This document shows, piece after piece, positions 1-6,998 of a stretch of 7,594 bases of DNA. How positions within the stretch are numbered: position 1 is the first letter of the stretch; each line of letters begins with the position of its first letter. The stretch lies in assembly GCA_023424965.1 (NCBI GenBank), contig JAFADI010000084.1, positions 1 to 7,594 of the forward strand. Reading direction: 5' to 3'. The position numbers and the translations under genes are program-made. The notes below the pieces were generated by a model. That model saw only the letters and a list, made by a program, of their open reading frames with translations, made no database searches and was not told where the DNA came from. The DNA comes from Bacillota bacterium (GTDB taxonomy: Bacteria; Bacillota; Clostridia; Acetivibrionales; JAFADI01).

Positions 1-8
1 TTGCCGGT

Positions 9-719
9 CTATCCACCCAGGTATGCCTTCTTTATTTCCGGGCTCTCCGCCAGTTCGCTGCTCCTGCCGTGATGCTTTATGTTTCCCAGTTCCAAAACGT
101 ATGACCTGCTTGAGACATTTAAGGCCATATATGCATTTTGTTCAACCAAAATAATAGGTATCTTTTTCATTTTGTTTATGTTTACGATGACATCAAAAAC
201 CTCGTCGACAACAATGGGTGCAAGTCCCAATGACGGCTCGTCAAGCATCAGAAGCTTCGGGTCGCTCAACAGTCCTCTTGCAATTGCAAGCATCTGCTGT
301 TCGCCCCCGCTTAAGGTTCCCCCCATCTGCTGCAGGCGTTCCTTCAGCCTTGGAAATATGGTGACCACCATTTCCAGTTCTTCGTTAAACTGCTTTCTGG
401 ACAGCTTTCTGGTGTAGCTGCCCATTTCAATGTTTTCCAGTACCGACATATCATAAAATATTCTTCTTCCCTCGGGTACGTAAATAATTCCTTTTTCGAT
501 TATCTTGTGGGTCGGCATGCCACTGATGGTTTCCCCGTTAAATTTTATCTTTCCTCCAACGGATTTGTTGATTCCTACAATAGAATTCATCAGTGTTGTT
601 TTCCCTGCCCCGTTGGAACCAATGATCGATACGATTTCATCCCCTTTTACACTGATAGATACGTCAAATAAGGCCTGCACCTTGCCGTAAAAGACATTAA
701 CATTATTAATTTCCAGCAT
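9..719 (-). CDS. livF: HAAT-family ABC transporter ATP-binding protein LivF
   Basis: One of the two cytoplasmic ATPases that power import by a branched-chain amino acid type (HAAT) ABC transporter; it pairs with LivG under the LivH/LivM permeases. The 236-residue length is normal for LivF. Visible motifs: Walker A GSNGAGKTT (34-42), LivF-typical VPEGRRIF (81-88) where most ABC proteins carry the Q-loop glutamine, signature LSGGE (136-140), Walker B LLMLDEP (156-162), and LVEQN (191-195) where glutamine 194 replaces the usual switch histidine. It ends in AYLGG, as LivF proteins do. The ATG at 717-719 lies inside the end of livG (14-nt overlap), so translation is probably coupled. A stop codon TAG lies at 9-11, only 8 bases from the window edge, so what follows is unknown. 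Family assignment is firm; the transported substrate is not known. Confidence 0.96.
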   Translation of the reverse strand: MLEINNVNVFYGKVQALFDVSISVKGDEIVSIIGSNGAGKTTLMNSIVGINKSVGGKIKFNGETISGMPTHKIIEKGIIYVPEGRRIFYDMSVLENIEMGSYTRKLSRKQFNEELEMVVTIFPRLKERLQQMGGTLSGGEQQMLAIARGLLSDPKLLMLDEPSLGLAPIVVDEVFDVIVNINKMKKIPIILVEQNAYMALNVSSRSYVLELGNIKHHGRSSELAESPEIKKAYLGG

Positions 720-1524
720 CCTCCGACACCTCCGAATTTCCTTGATTGGCCTGCTGCTTTTTATAACGGTCGCCTAAATAAGCCTTTATTACTTCGTCGT
801 TATTTTGTATCTCATTGGGAGTCCCTTCAGCAATTTTGGCACCGAAATTCAATACAGTGATGCTGTGGCTCATGGTCATAACAACATCCATGTTGTGTTC
901 AATAAGGAAAAGCGTCTTGCCCTGTTTATAAAGTCTGGCCATGATAGATACAAATTCAAGCCTTTCGGAGGGGTTCAATCCTGCTGCAGGTTCATCCAGC
1001 AGGATTAATTTGGGATTGGTCATCAGTGTTCTTCCGAGCTCAAGAACTTTTTGGCGTCCGTAGGGCAGATTCTTCACCAGTTCATCTTTTAAACCGTACA
1101 TGCCGAGAAATTCTAAAATTCCTTCCGCTTTTTCTCTCAGGATTTTTTCTTCCTTCGCTGCTGCAAATGGGTTGTATAATGATTTCAGCATTCCTATCTT
1201 TGTGGTAGCATGCCCGCCGATCATCACATTTTCTGCAGCAGTCATGGAACCGAACAGTTTTATATTTTGAAAAGTCCTTCCTATCCCTTTTCTTGCGATC
1301 TGATAAGTGGGAAAACCATTGATTGTCTCATCGCCGAAAGTAATTTCCCCCTCATTTGCTTTCAGTGCTCCGAAAATAAGGTTGGTCACCGTTGTTTTTC
1401 CCGCTCCGTTGGGACCGATCAATGCATGAACCTGGTTTTCCTTGACCTCCATTGTCAGGTTGTTCACCGCCGTTAATCCGCCAAATTTTTTGGTCACATT
1501 TTTCAAATGCAATATTGTAGACAT
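706..1524 (-). CDS. livG: HAAT-family ABC transporter ATP-binding protein LivG
   Basis: Second ATPase of the Liv-type importer, partner of LivF. It is 272 residues long, with Walker A GPNGAGKTT (37-45), Q-loop glutamine 86 in GRTFQN, an extended insert around 105-130 typical of LivG, signature LPYGRQ (153-158), Walker B LILLDEP (173-179) and switch histidine 210 in LIEHNMD. The signature departs from LSGGQ in the way LivG proteins usually do (LSYGxQ), here with proline at the second position. The C-terminus carries AYLGD at 248-252, then a polar tail of about 20 residues (KKQQANQGNSEVSEDAGN) beyond the usual end; this tail covers the livF start. The ATG (1522-1524) shares one base with the TAA of livM (TAATG), and GAGGAGG lies 8 nt upstream at 1533-1539, inside livM. 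Start choice and family are both secure. Confidence 0.96.
   Translation of the reverse strand: MSTILHLKNVTKKFGGLTAVNNLTMEVKENQVHALIGPNGAGKTTVTNLIFGALKANEGEITFGDETINGFPTYQIARKGIGRTFQNIKLFGSMTAAENVMIGGHATTKIGMLKSLYNPFAAAKEEKILREKAEGILEFLGMYGLKDELVKNLPYGRQKVLELGRTLMTNPKLILLDEPAAGLNPSERLEFVSIMARLYKQGKTLFLIEHNMDVVMTMSHSITVLNFGAKIAEGTPNEIQNNDEVIKAYLGDRYKKQQANQGNSEVSEDAGN
720..733 (-). promoter_or_regulatory. livF ribosome binding site inside the livG 3' end
   Basis: On the minus strand the sequence reads GGAGGTGTCGGAGG directly before the livF ATG. The upstream GGAGG (729-733) has a 9-nt spacing and is the usable Shine-Dalgarno. The second GGAGG (720-724) abuts the start codon and is too close to work in the usual way. 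Both lie within livG coding sequence, which supports translational coupling of the two ATPase genes. Confidence 0.75.
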
Positions 1525-2489
1525 TACATTTTCCTCCTCGCGATGCTTAACTTCTTAAGTCCCGGTATTTCGTGGAATAACGATACAATCCCCTTGGGCA
1601 GGACGATTACGATAACCAGCAGAATTACACTGAAGATGAGCCAGTAATAATTCTGCATGAACCGTAGCATTTCCGGGAGAATGGTCACTATTATCGCACC
1701 GATGATATTTCCGGGAATTGACCCGATACCGCCAAGCATCAGCATCATCAAATACTTGATTGTAAAGTCGAAAGTAAAATCTGCGGGATTGATATACGCC
1801 ATCAAATGTGCATACAAGGCACCGGCTATACATCCGTAAACCGTACACAGCAAAAACGCTTTGATTTTTATTTCAGCAATGTTGATTCCACAGCTTTCAA
1901 CCGCTTGTTCATTGTCGTTGATGGCTTTTAAAGCTCTTCCCCATTTGGACTTTATGATTTTCACAGCAATAATGGTCAATATGATTACAAATACCAGCAA
2001 AAGGTAATAACTTGATAACGCATTGTCGAATTTGATTCCGAAGAGAGTGTATGGAGGAATATTCAACACACCCTGCGTCCCTCCCGTCACACCGGCAACG
2101 TTGGTCAGCAGCAGGCGTATGATTTCACCGAAGCCCAGGGTAGTCAAGGCCAGATATATACCTTTTATCCTCAAACTTGGCCAGCCTAAAACAACACCGA
2201 TGATAAGTCCCATTACGATAGCTGCAATTAGCGCAAGCCAGGGGGATATCTGAAGCCGGGTTGTCAAAAGTCCGGACGTATAAGCCCCCAAGGCAAATAT
2301 GCCGGCCGTACCCAGGTTCATTTGCCCCGTCAGGCCCGTGATGAAATTTAATCCTATAACTACCACAATGTTGATTAATGCCTGGCAAAACAACATCCTG
2401 TAAAAAGTGTTTGTCACTACTACAGGCATGAAAATCAATAAAACCATTAGGACCGAGAATAAATAATACAAGTATTTCCGCTCTTTCAT
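1524..2489 (-). CDS. livM: HAAT-family ABC transporter permease LivM
   Basis: Integral membrane permease that forms the translocation channel with LivH. From the ATG at 2487-2489 it has 321 residues, with about eight to nine hydrophobic segments (first near residues 5-25, last near 281-301). The LivM family pattern is clear: GLTGQMNLGTAGIFALGAY (52-70), the cytoplasmic coupling (EAA-type) loop WGRALKAINDNEQAVESCGI (183-202), which should contact the ATPases, and the conserved GGIGSIPGNIIGA (253-265). The frame can be extended by three codons to a GTG at 2496-2498, but that GTG overlaps the AAGGGG Shine-Dalgarno, so the ATG is preferred. In the first motif the position often occupied by histidine (GHA) is threonine (GTA). 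The gap to livH is 68 nt with no visible hairpin. The stop TAA overlaps livG by one base. Confidence 0.94.
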   Translation of the reverse strand: MKERKYLYYLFSVLMVLLIFMPVVVTNTFYRMLFCQALINIVVVIGLNFITGLTGQMNLGTAGIFALGAYTSGLLTTRLQISPWLALIAAIVMGLIIGVVLGWPSLRIKGIYLALTTLGFGEIIRLLLTNVAGVTGGTQGVLNIPPYTLFGIKFDNALSSYYLLLVFVIILTIIAVKIIKSKWGRALKAINDNEQAVESCGINIAEIKIKAFLLCTVYGCIAGALYAHLMAYINPADFTFDFTIKYLMMLMLGGIGSIPGNIIGAIIVTILPEMLRFMQNYYWLIFSVILLVIVIVLPKGIVSLFHEIPGLKKLSIARRKM

Positions 2490-2497
2490 TCTATGCA

Positions 2498-2503
2498 CCC
2501 CTT
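2498..2503 (-). promoter_or_regulatory. livM ribosome binding site (decides the start)
   Basis: AAGGGG on the minus strand lies 8 nt before the ATG at 2489. The alternative in-frame GTG at 2496-2498 overlaps this element, leaving no room for a ribosome to start there. This rules for the shorter, 321-residue product. Confidence 0.7.
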
Positions 2504-2557
2504 AAAAATATTCTGGTTAAGCTCAAGCCCTCGTAAACCTGTAAAATACCAAAGCAA

Positions 2558-3430
2558 TTATCGATGACTTCTTTTGCCAAGGATTCCGTCCGGTTTTATC
2601 AACAAAAATAGGATAAACGCGATAAATGCTACAACGTCCTTATAAATTGCAGGCCCCAGCATCAGGTAGAGATTTTCCAGAAGTCCGATGAAAACTCCGC
2701 CCACAATTGCACCCGGAATCGTGCCGAAGCCGCCGACAACTCCTGCTGCAAACCCCTTTGTAGCAATCATGTTGGCCATCGCCAGGTCCACATTAAATAA
2801 AGGAATAATCATTATTCCTATTACACAGCAGACCATGGAACTGAAGGAAATTGTATACATAATATTCCGGCTGACATTGATTCCCATTAAGGCTGCCGCC
2901 GTTTTGTCCTGTGCAACACAGCGCATTGCTTTTCCGATCCTTGTTTTGGTAAAAAGAAGATGCTGAAGAAATAAGAAAAGTAACGATAATAAGATGATAT
3001 AAACATACGCCTGAGGTATTACAATATTCCCAAGATTAAAATTTCCCGACATAAAATTCTCCACACGGAATGGCGCAGGCCCCCATAAAAGCCGTGCCGA
3101 CTCACCAATCACCTTTGCCAGCATGATCGTCCCCATCACGGCGAAAATATCCGACGGCATGTTCCTTAAGGGGTTAAAGATTCCCGTTGCCACCAACGCA
3201 CCGAACAGGCCCATAATGGCAATTGCCAGAATAGCTCCGATAAAGTAATTGCAACCTAAAAGGTTTATAAATGTACCTGCAAATATATATGCTCCCAGCA
3301 TGATAAACTTATCATGTCCGAAGTTGATCAGGCTGCTTGCGTTCCAAATCAATGTAAACTCAATTGCCACCAGGAAATAAATACACCCTATGGCAATTCC
3401 GCTTATAATCAGTTGAAGAGCTGCTTCCAT
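2558..3430 (-). CDS. livH: HAAT-family ABC transporter permease LivH
   Basis: First permease subunit of the importer, partner of LivM. From the ATG at 3428-3430 it has 290 residues, the normal LivH length, and about eight hydrophobic segments. Family marks: LQLIISGIAIGCIYFLVAI at the N-terminus, FTLIWNASSLINFGHDKFIM (25-44), the cytoplasmic coupling loop GKAMRCVAQDKTAAALMGIN (166-185), and GGFGTIPGAIVGG (233-245), which is highly conserved. The open frame continues upstream to 3508, but the extra 26 residues are not LivH-like, run into an intergenic hairpin, and lack a good ribosome site; the ATG at 3430 has GAAGGGAG 7 nt upstream. In the first conserved motif the family usually has a sequence like INFAHGEFYMLGAY; here the glycine-glutamate pair after histidine is aspartate-lysine, which reverses the charge. 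Function as a permease is secure, substrate open. Confidence 0.94.
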   Translation of the reverse strand: MEAALQLIISGIAIGCIYFLVAIEFTLIWNASSLINFGHDKFIMLGAYIFAGTFINLLGCNYFIGAILAIAIMGLFGALVATGIFNPLRNMPSDIFAVMGTIMLAKVIGESARLLWGPAPFRVENFMSGNFNLGNIVIPQAYVYIILLSLLFLFLQHLLFTKTRIGKAMRCVAQDKTAAALMGINVSRNIMYTISFSSMVCCVIGIMIIPLFNVDLAMANMIATKGFAAGVVGGFGTIPGAIVGGVFIGLLENLYLMLGPAIYKDVVAFIAFILFLLIKPDGILGKRSHR

Positions 3431-3437
3431 TTGAGTT

Positions 3438-3445
3438 CTCCCTTC
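3438..3445 (-). promoter_or_regulatory. livH ribosome binding site (decides the start)
   Basis: GAAGGGAG on the minus strand with 7 nt to the ATG at 3430. It selects this ATG over the upstream in-frame starts, whose leader would overlap the hairpin at 3496-3528. Confidence 0.75.
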
Positions 3446-3495
3446 TATCCGGTTCACTGCAAGTAAATCCATTTGTCTTCCCAGAAAAGAATTTC

Positions 3496-3528
3496 CGGAA
3501 AGTATCACAAATAATGTGATACTTTCCG
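3496..3528 (-). terminator. Perfect stem-loop between livK and livH (leaky terminator or mRNA-stabilising hairpin)
   Basis: The arms at 3496-3509 and 3515-3528 are exactly complementary over 14 bp, with a 5-nt loop. In the transcript it reads CGGAAAGTATCACA, then TTATT, then the complement. It begins 23 nt after the livK stop codon and ends about 65 nt before the livH start. The following transcript sequence (GAAATTCTTTTCTGG) is U-rich but not a clean U-run, so full termination is doubtful. Partial termination, or protection of the livK mRNA 3' end from exonucleases, would give more receptor than permease. The structure is seen directly; the role is inferred. Confidence 0.75.
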
Positions 3529-3551
3529 AGATGCTAACCGGTGTCCGATTT

Positions 3552-4769
3552 TTATTCTTTGACCACGCTGATCATGCTTGCCTTTTTATCCTTTACCTGG
3601 GCAATAATGGCCTCATGCACCATCTCTCCCTGTTCACTGGAAGTCAAGGTGCCGATGGTGGATTTGAAATCCTTTGTCGCTAAAAGTGCCTGCCTGATCT
3701 TTTCTGGTTCTGTGGAATTCGCTCTTTTTATTGCATCTGCCAATACATATGTCGCATTATAGTATGCGGCCGCATACAATTCAGGGGCAATGTTGTATTT
3801 TGCTTTAAAAGCATTGACAAACTTCTGGGTTTGTTCGTCAGGATTGGTAGGTATAAAATCGGTGATGGTATAGATTCCGTCCGAAATGTCCGCATCCATA
3901 AGGTCTAAGACCGACGAGGTCGCAAATCCCGGATTTCCCATCACCGGTATATTGAGGTTCAGCTGTTTTACCTGTTTGGCGGAAATCGCTGCTTCAGCGT
4001 CATGGGCCCATATGATGAGAGCGTCAACGCCGTTATTTTTCATTTTTATCAGTTGGCCGGTCATGTCTTTATCGCCGGAATTGAAACCCTCCGCAAATAC
4101 CGGTATATTTACCGATTCCAGATACGCAACAGCGACGTCCTTTGCCCCTGTCCCGTAAGCGTCATTATCAAAGATTATGCCCACTTTTTTTGCTTTGAGA
4201 TTTTCAACCAGATATTTTGCAGCCAATTTACCCACAATTGCATCCGATGCCCTTATCCTGAAAAACCACGGATTTTTTGCATTCAGCAGTGAGGGACTTG
4301 TACCTCCGGATAGCATGGGCTTTTGATTTTTTTGGACAATGGCCTGGACCGCCATCACATTTCCGCTCAGGTGGGGGCCGATTTGGGCTGTAATATCCAG
4401 ACTCATCAATTTATTAACGGCATTTACGGCACCATTGGGCGTGGCCTGGTCATCCTCAAAAGCAAGTTTTATTTGTTTTCCGAGGATACCTCCGGCCTTG
4501 TTGATTTCTTCAACTGCCAGAGTCACACCTTGCTTTGTTCTTTCTCCATTTAGCGGCGCAGCTCCTGTGAGGGCAGTGCAAACACCTATGGTGATTTCAC
4601 CGCCGGCTTCCCCGGAAGACGGCTTGTTTGTATCAACCTGTCCGGTTCCTTTGCCGTCTGTCTGGGGATTTGACGCTGCACCCTGGCATCCGGTGAATGA
4701 GAACAATAACGTGATCGAAAGAATTATGAGTAGCATGCTTTTTAATACATTTTTTTTGCTGTTAAACAT
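3552..4769 (-). CDS. livK: HAAT-type ABC transporter substrate-binding lipoprotein (LivK-like)
   Basis: Extracytoplasmic receptor that captures the substrate and delivers it to LivH/LivM. It has 405 residues. The N-terminus is a lipoprotein signal: positive charge (KK at 5-6), hydrophobic stretch 12-25, lipobox FTGC with cysteine 28 as the lipid-modified residue. A Gly/Ser/Asn-rich linker (about 29-56) leads to a type I periplasmic-binding fold (Peripla_BP_6 family) from about 58 to 400: ITIGVCTALTGAAPLNGERT at 59-78, EEINKAGGILGKQI (87-100), the ligand-cleft-like region around GGTSPSL (155-161), and GIIFDNDAYGTGAKD (197-211). The ATG at 4767-4769 has AGGAGGG 6 nt upstream (4776-4782). The 150-nt gap before it (4770-4919) shows no convincing promoter or hairpin. 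The symbol reflects family and operon position; the ligand could be a branched-chain or other amino acid, or an organic acid, since this family is broad. Confidence 0.93.
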   Translation of the reverse strand: MFNSKKNVLKSMLLIILSITLLFSFTGCQGAASNPQTDGKGTGQVDTNKPSSGEAGGEITIGVCTALTGAAPLNGERTKQGVTLAVEEINKAGGILGKQIKLAFEDDQATPNGAVNAVNKLMSLDITAQIGPHLSGNVMAVQAIVQKNQKPMLSGGTSPSLLNAKNPWFFRIRASDAIVGKLAAKYLVENLKAKKVGIIFDNDAYGTGAKDVAVAYLESVNIPVFAEGFNSGDKDMTGQLIKMKNNGVDALIIWAHDAEAAISAKQVKQLNLNIPVMGNPGFATSSVLDLMDADISDGIYTITDFIPTNPDEQTQKFVNAFKAKYNIAPELYAAAYYNATYVLADAIKRANSTEPEKIRQALLATKDFKSTIGTLTSSEQGEMVHEAIIAQVKDKKASMISVVKE

Positions 4770-4775
4770 TTTTTA

Positions 4776-4782
4776 CCCTCCT
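4776..4782 (-). promoter_or_regulatory. livK ribosome binding site
   Basis: AGGAGGG on the minus strand, 6 nt before the livK ATG. It is among the strongest sites in the cluster, fitting the high level needed for a binding protein. Confidence 0.7.
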
Positions 4783-4919
4783 AAATATTCGATTATCCTC
4801 TTATTTTGATTTTACCTTTTGCTTTGATGCTTCTACCTTCTTGAATATTGAACAATTTATTCATGTAGAATCTTTTATCAGGATGCCAAAACCCACGTAC
4901 ATTTTGTTCAGGTCCAAGT

Positions 4920-5762
4920 TCATTTTCGTTCCTGGACGAATGTGTTCCTCAATGTTCCGATGCCGTCTATCTCTACCTCACAAACATCGCCTTCCCTTAA
5001 CCATACGGGCTCCTTCATGCCCAGAATCACTCCTGCGGGAGTACCGGTGCTGATTATATCCCCGGGTTCCAGCGTCATGGTTTTGGAAATAAACGAAATT
5101 AAATAGGGAATGTCAAATACCAGCATTTTTGTATTGGATTTTTGACGTACGGTTCCGTTCAACCTGCAGCAAATATTCAGGTTGTGGGGATCCTTTATTT
5201 CATCTTTTGTTACCAACGCAGGCCCCATGGGGGCAAACGTATCAATGGCCTTTCCCCTCAACCACTGGCTGGTCTGTGTCTGGATATCCCGGGCACTCAC
5301 ATCGTTGCAGGCAGTGTAACCGAAAACATAGTCCATGGCATCTTCCGGACTGGCGTTCCTGGCTTTTTTCCCTATGATGACGGCCAGTTCCGCCTCATAG
5401 TCACATGCCTTTGTTTCATTGGGAATAATGACATTCTGTCCATGCCCCAGAAGTGAATTGCTGTATTTTGCAAACAGCACCGGGCAGACAGGCAATGAAT
5501 TATCGGTCTCTTCCGCATGATCGCGGTAGTTCAATCCGACAAATATCATTTTCGGCGGGCTTGTCACAGGCGCCGTAAGTCTTAAATCCTTTACCGCAAA
5601 TATCTTCTCCGGCTGCTGCACACTCTCCAGGATTTTTTCCCTGTCATAATCCCGTATAAGCTCGATCATATCTTTATAGTCCGGTAAAAGCAGCACCTGT
5701 TCACCCCTTTGGATGCCGATGCTTTCCCTGCCTTCATCCGTGAAAAACGAACACAGTCGCAT
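4920..5762 (-). CDS. Fumarylacetoacetate hydrolase (FAH) family protein
   Basis: A metal-dependent enzyme of the FAH / HpcE-like family, whose members hydrolyse, decarboxylate, isomerise or hydrate 2-oxo acids and their enols. It has 280 residues, the usual size: a small N-terminal domain (1-65), then the catalytic domain with GLNYRDHAEE (76-85), FAKYSNSLLG (97-106), DYEAELAVIIGKK (121-133), YTACNDVSARDIQ (149-161), SQWLRGKAIDTFAPMGPAL (165-183) and ISTGTPAGV (237-245). The expected divalent-metal ligands are present: Glu123 and Glu125 in the YEAEL motif and Asp154 in NDVS. It is therefore probably active. Candidate activities include oxaloacetate decarboxylase/tautomerase, 2-hydroxyhepta-2,4-diene-1,7-dioate isomerase, or 2,4-diketo-3-deoxy-sugar-acid hydrolase; the sequence alone does not decide. 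The start has GGAG at 5771-5774 with 8-nt spacing, a weaker site than its neighbours. It lies 48 nt after the dehydrogenase gene and 150 nt before livK, so a shared transcript is likely. Confidence 0.93.
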   Translation of the reverse strand: MRLCSFFTDEGRESIGIQRGEQVLLLPDYKDMIELIRDYDREKILESVQQPEKIFAVKDLRLTAPVTSPPKMIFVGLNYRDHAEETDNSLPVCPVLFAKYSNSLLGHGQNVIIPNETKACDYEAELAVIIGKKARNASPEDAMDYVFGYTACNDVSARDIQTQTSQWLRGKAIDTFAPMGPALVTKDEIKDPHNLNICCRLNGTVRQKSNTKMLVFDIPYLISFISKTMTLEPGDIISTGTPAGVILGMKEPVWLREGDVCEVEIDGIGTLRNTFVQERK

Positions 5763-5810
5763 ACCTTCAACTCCAAACCCTAATGTAATACTTCACTGCC
5801 GGCTTTTCCT

Positions 5811-6920
5811 TCACCATTCCGGGACAGCTTTTTCGGCTTTCTCCATTGCAGCAACCACTTTATCCGCAGTAACTTCAAAGGGCATGTACTTCATCGTGTC
5901 CCCTAACAAAGATTTCTCAGCAACGGCTTTTAGGATTTGCGGTGAGAAAGGAAGCTTCATGCCTTTAAAGGATGGTTCGAGGTCCATCAGCCTGAAGAAA
6001 TTTACAACACGCCCGATTTCATTTACAGGCGTCTCCTCCATAAACAACTGCACGATGATTCCATACCCAACCTTGAACCCATGCGGGATGCTGTGGCTTT
6101 CTTCGAGAACCGACAGTCCCGAATGAATACAGTGCGCCGCAGCTCCTCTTGTTCTTTTGCCGAAGCCTTGAATGACTGCCGCCAGATATATATTGAGATC
6201 GATAATTGTGATTACAGCGGAAGTCACCTGCCTGTTTTTTACGGCTTTTACCGCACTTTCTGCTTCTTTCTCCATGATTTCATTAAGAAGCAATGACAAT
6301 CTGATTGCGGAAGACGTGCTGACATCAGGATCCTTGATCCCCTTAAAAGCAGCCCTCCCCTCATACCATTTTGAAAGCGAATCCAGGATTCCGGACTCAA
6401 GGTATTCGATAGGCGCATTTGCAATAATAGCAGGATCAACTAAAACCAGGTTCGGGTTTTTTTCCAGGTAGTAGTCCCGTTGGTGGACACCGCCGGAGGT
6501 GTAAATCACGCTTAATGCCGATGAAGCTGCACAAGTGGCTGCAATGGTCGGTATGCATACAATGGGGACACCGCAGCTTTCTGCCGCAGCTTTCGCAGAG
6601 TCAAGGGATTTTCCCCCGCCCACACCGATAATTACATCTGCCTTCACACGCTTTGCTTTTTCAGCAATTTTTGAAATATTTTCATCACAGCATTCCCCGG
6701 AAAACATCAGCTTTTCCCATCCGATGCCCGACTTGTCCAGCGCAGGAAACAATTTGTCCTCAATTGATTTCATCGCCCTGTTCCCACCGCTGACCAAAGC
6801 TTTTTTGCCCCATCTTGATATGAATTTGCCACAATCCTCCAGGATATTTTCCCTGCTTATATATTGCGCAGGTGATATTAGCGTATACTCCTTGTTGGGG
6901 TCAATTGCATCAACATTCAT
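5811..6920 (-). CDS. Iron-containing (GldA-like) alcohol/hydroxy-acid dehydrogenase
   Basis: A group III metal-dependent NAD(P)-linked dehydrogenase related to glycerol dehydrogenase; 369 residues, a normal length. The N-terminal nucleotide-binding domain has ALVSGGNRAM (41-50) and VIIGVGGGKSLDSAKAAAE (96-114). The C-terminal helical domain carries the metal site. Asp180 in GILDSLSKW, His263 in AAAHCIHSG and His280 in SIPHGFKVG match, in type and spacing (83 and 17 residues), the Asp171/His254/His271 ligands of E. coli GldA. The enzyme should therefore be active. The substrate is unclear: glycerol dehydrogenase itself and the E. coli HcxA-type hydroxycarboxylate dehydrogenase belong to the same broad family, and the neighbouring 2-oxo-acid enzymes favour a hydroxy/oxo-acid substrate (inference). 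An ideal Shine-Dalgarno AAAGGAGGT (6929-6937) lies 8 nt before the ATG. It follows the DapA-like gene by 78 nt. Confidence 0.9.
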   Translation of the reverse strand: MNVDAIDPNKEYTLISPAQYISRENILEDCGKFISRWGKKALVSGGNRAMKSIEDKLFPALDKSGIGWEKLMFSGECCDENISKIAEKAKRVKADVIIGVGGGKSLDSAKAAAESCGVPIVCIPTIAATCAASSALSVIYTSGGVHQRDYYLEKNPNLVLVDPAIIANAPIEYLESGILDSLSKWYEGRAAFKGIKDPDVSTSSAIRLSLLLNEIMEKEAESAVKAVKNRQVTSAVITIIDLNIYLAAVIQGFGKRTRGAAAHCIHSGLSVLEESHSIPHGFKVGYGIIVQLFMEETPVNEIGRVVNFFRLMDLEPSFKGMKLPFSPQILKAVAEKSLLGDTMKYMPFEVTADKVVAAMEKAEKAVPEW

Positions 6921-6928
6921 ATTTTTTT

Positions 6929-6937
6929 ACCTCCTTT
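6929..6937 (-). promoter_or_regulatory. Ribosome binding site of the GldA-like gene
   Basis: AAAGGAGGT on the minus strand with 8-nt spacing to the ATG at 6920. It is a full match to the 16S rRNA 3' end and confirms the chosen start. Confidence 0.75.
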
Positions 6938-6998
6938 CATTTCTCAATGTTGATTACTTGCAGCTCATAAAATGAATACATTTTTATGATAATAAGCC

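Noticed and set aside
3431..3508. N-terminal extension of LivH to a start inside the hairpin
   Set aside because: The extra residues do not resemble LivH, the start lies in the stem, and a good ribosome site serves the ATG at 3430.
3503..3521. CRP-like palindrome in the hairpin (TCACA and TGTGA halves)
   Set aside because: The half-sites are in the reverse order and spaced by 5 nt, unlike TGTGA-N6-TCACA, and the site lies between co-directional operon genes; a transcript hairpin explains it better.
4339..4809. A 156-codon open frame on the plus strand antisense to the livK 5' half
   Set aside because: It is a shadow of a well-supported livK gene, has no recognisable domain, and the region's coding signal is fully explained by the minus strand.
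4770..4919. Possible internal promoter or CodY-like box before livK
   Set aside because: Candidate -35 and -10 boxes (TTGGCA, GATAAA, TTGTTC) do not pair at proper spacing, and the best CodY-like match I found has about five mismatches in 15.
6535..6975. A 146-codon plus-strand open frame opposite the GldA-like gene
   Set aside because: It overlaps a gene with intact catalytic residues on the other strand and has no family resemblance; judged a shadow.
6962..6991. AT-rich inverted repeat CATAAAAATG / CATTTTATG between the DapA-like and GldA-like genes
   Set aside because: The stem is short, nearly all A-T, and needs a bulge; it is expected by chance in AT-rich intergenic DNA and has no terminator-like tail.
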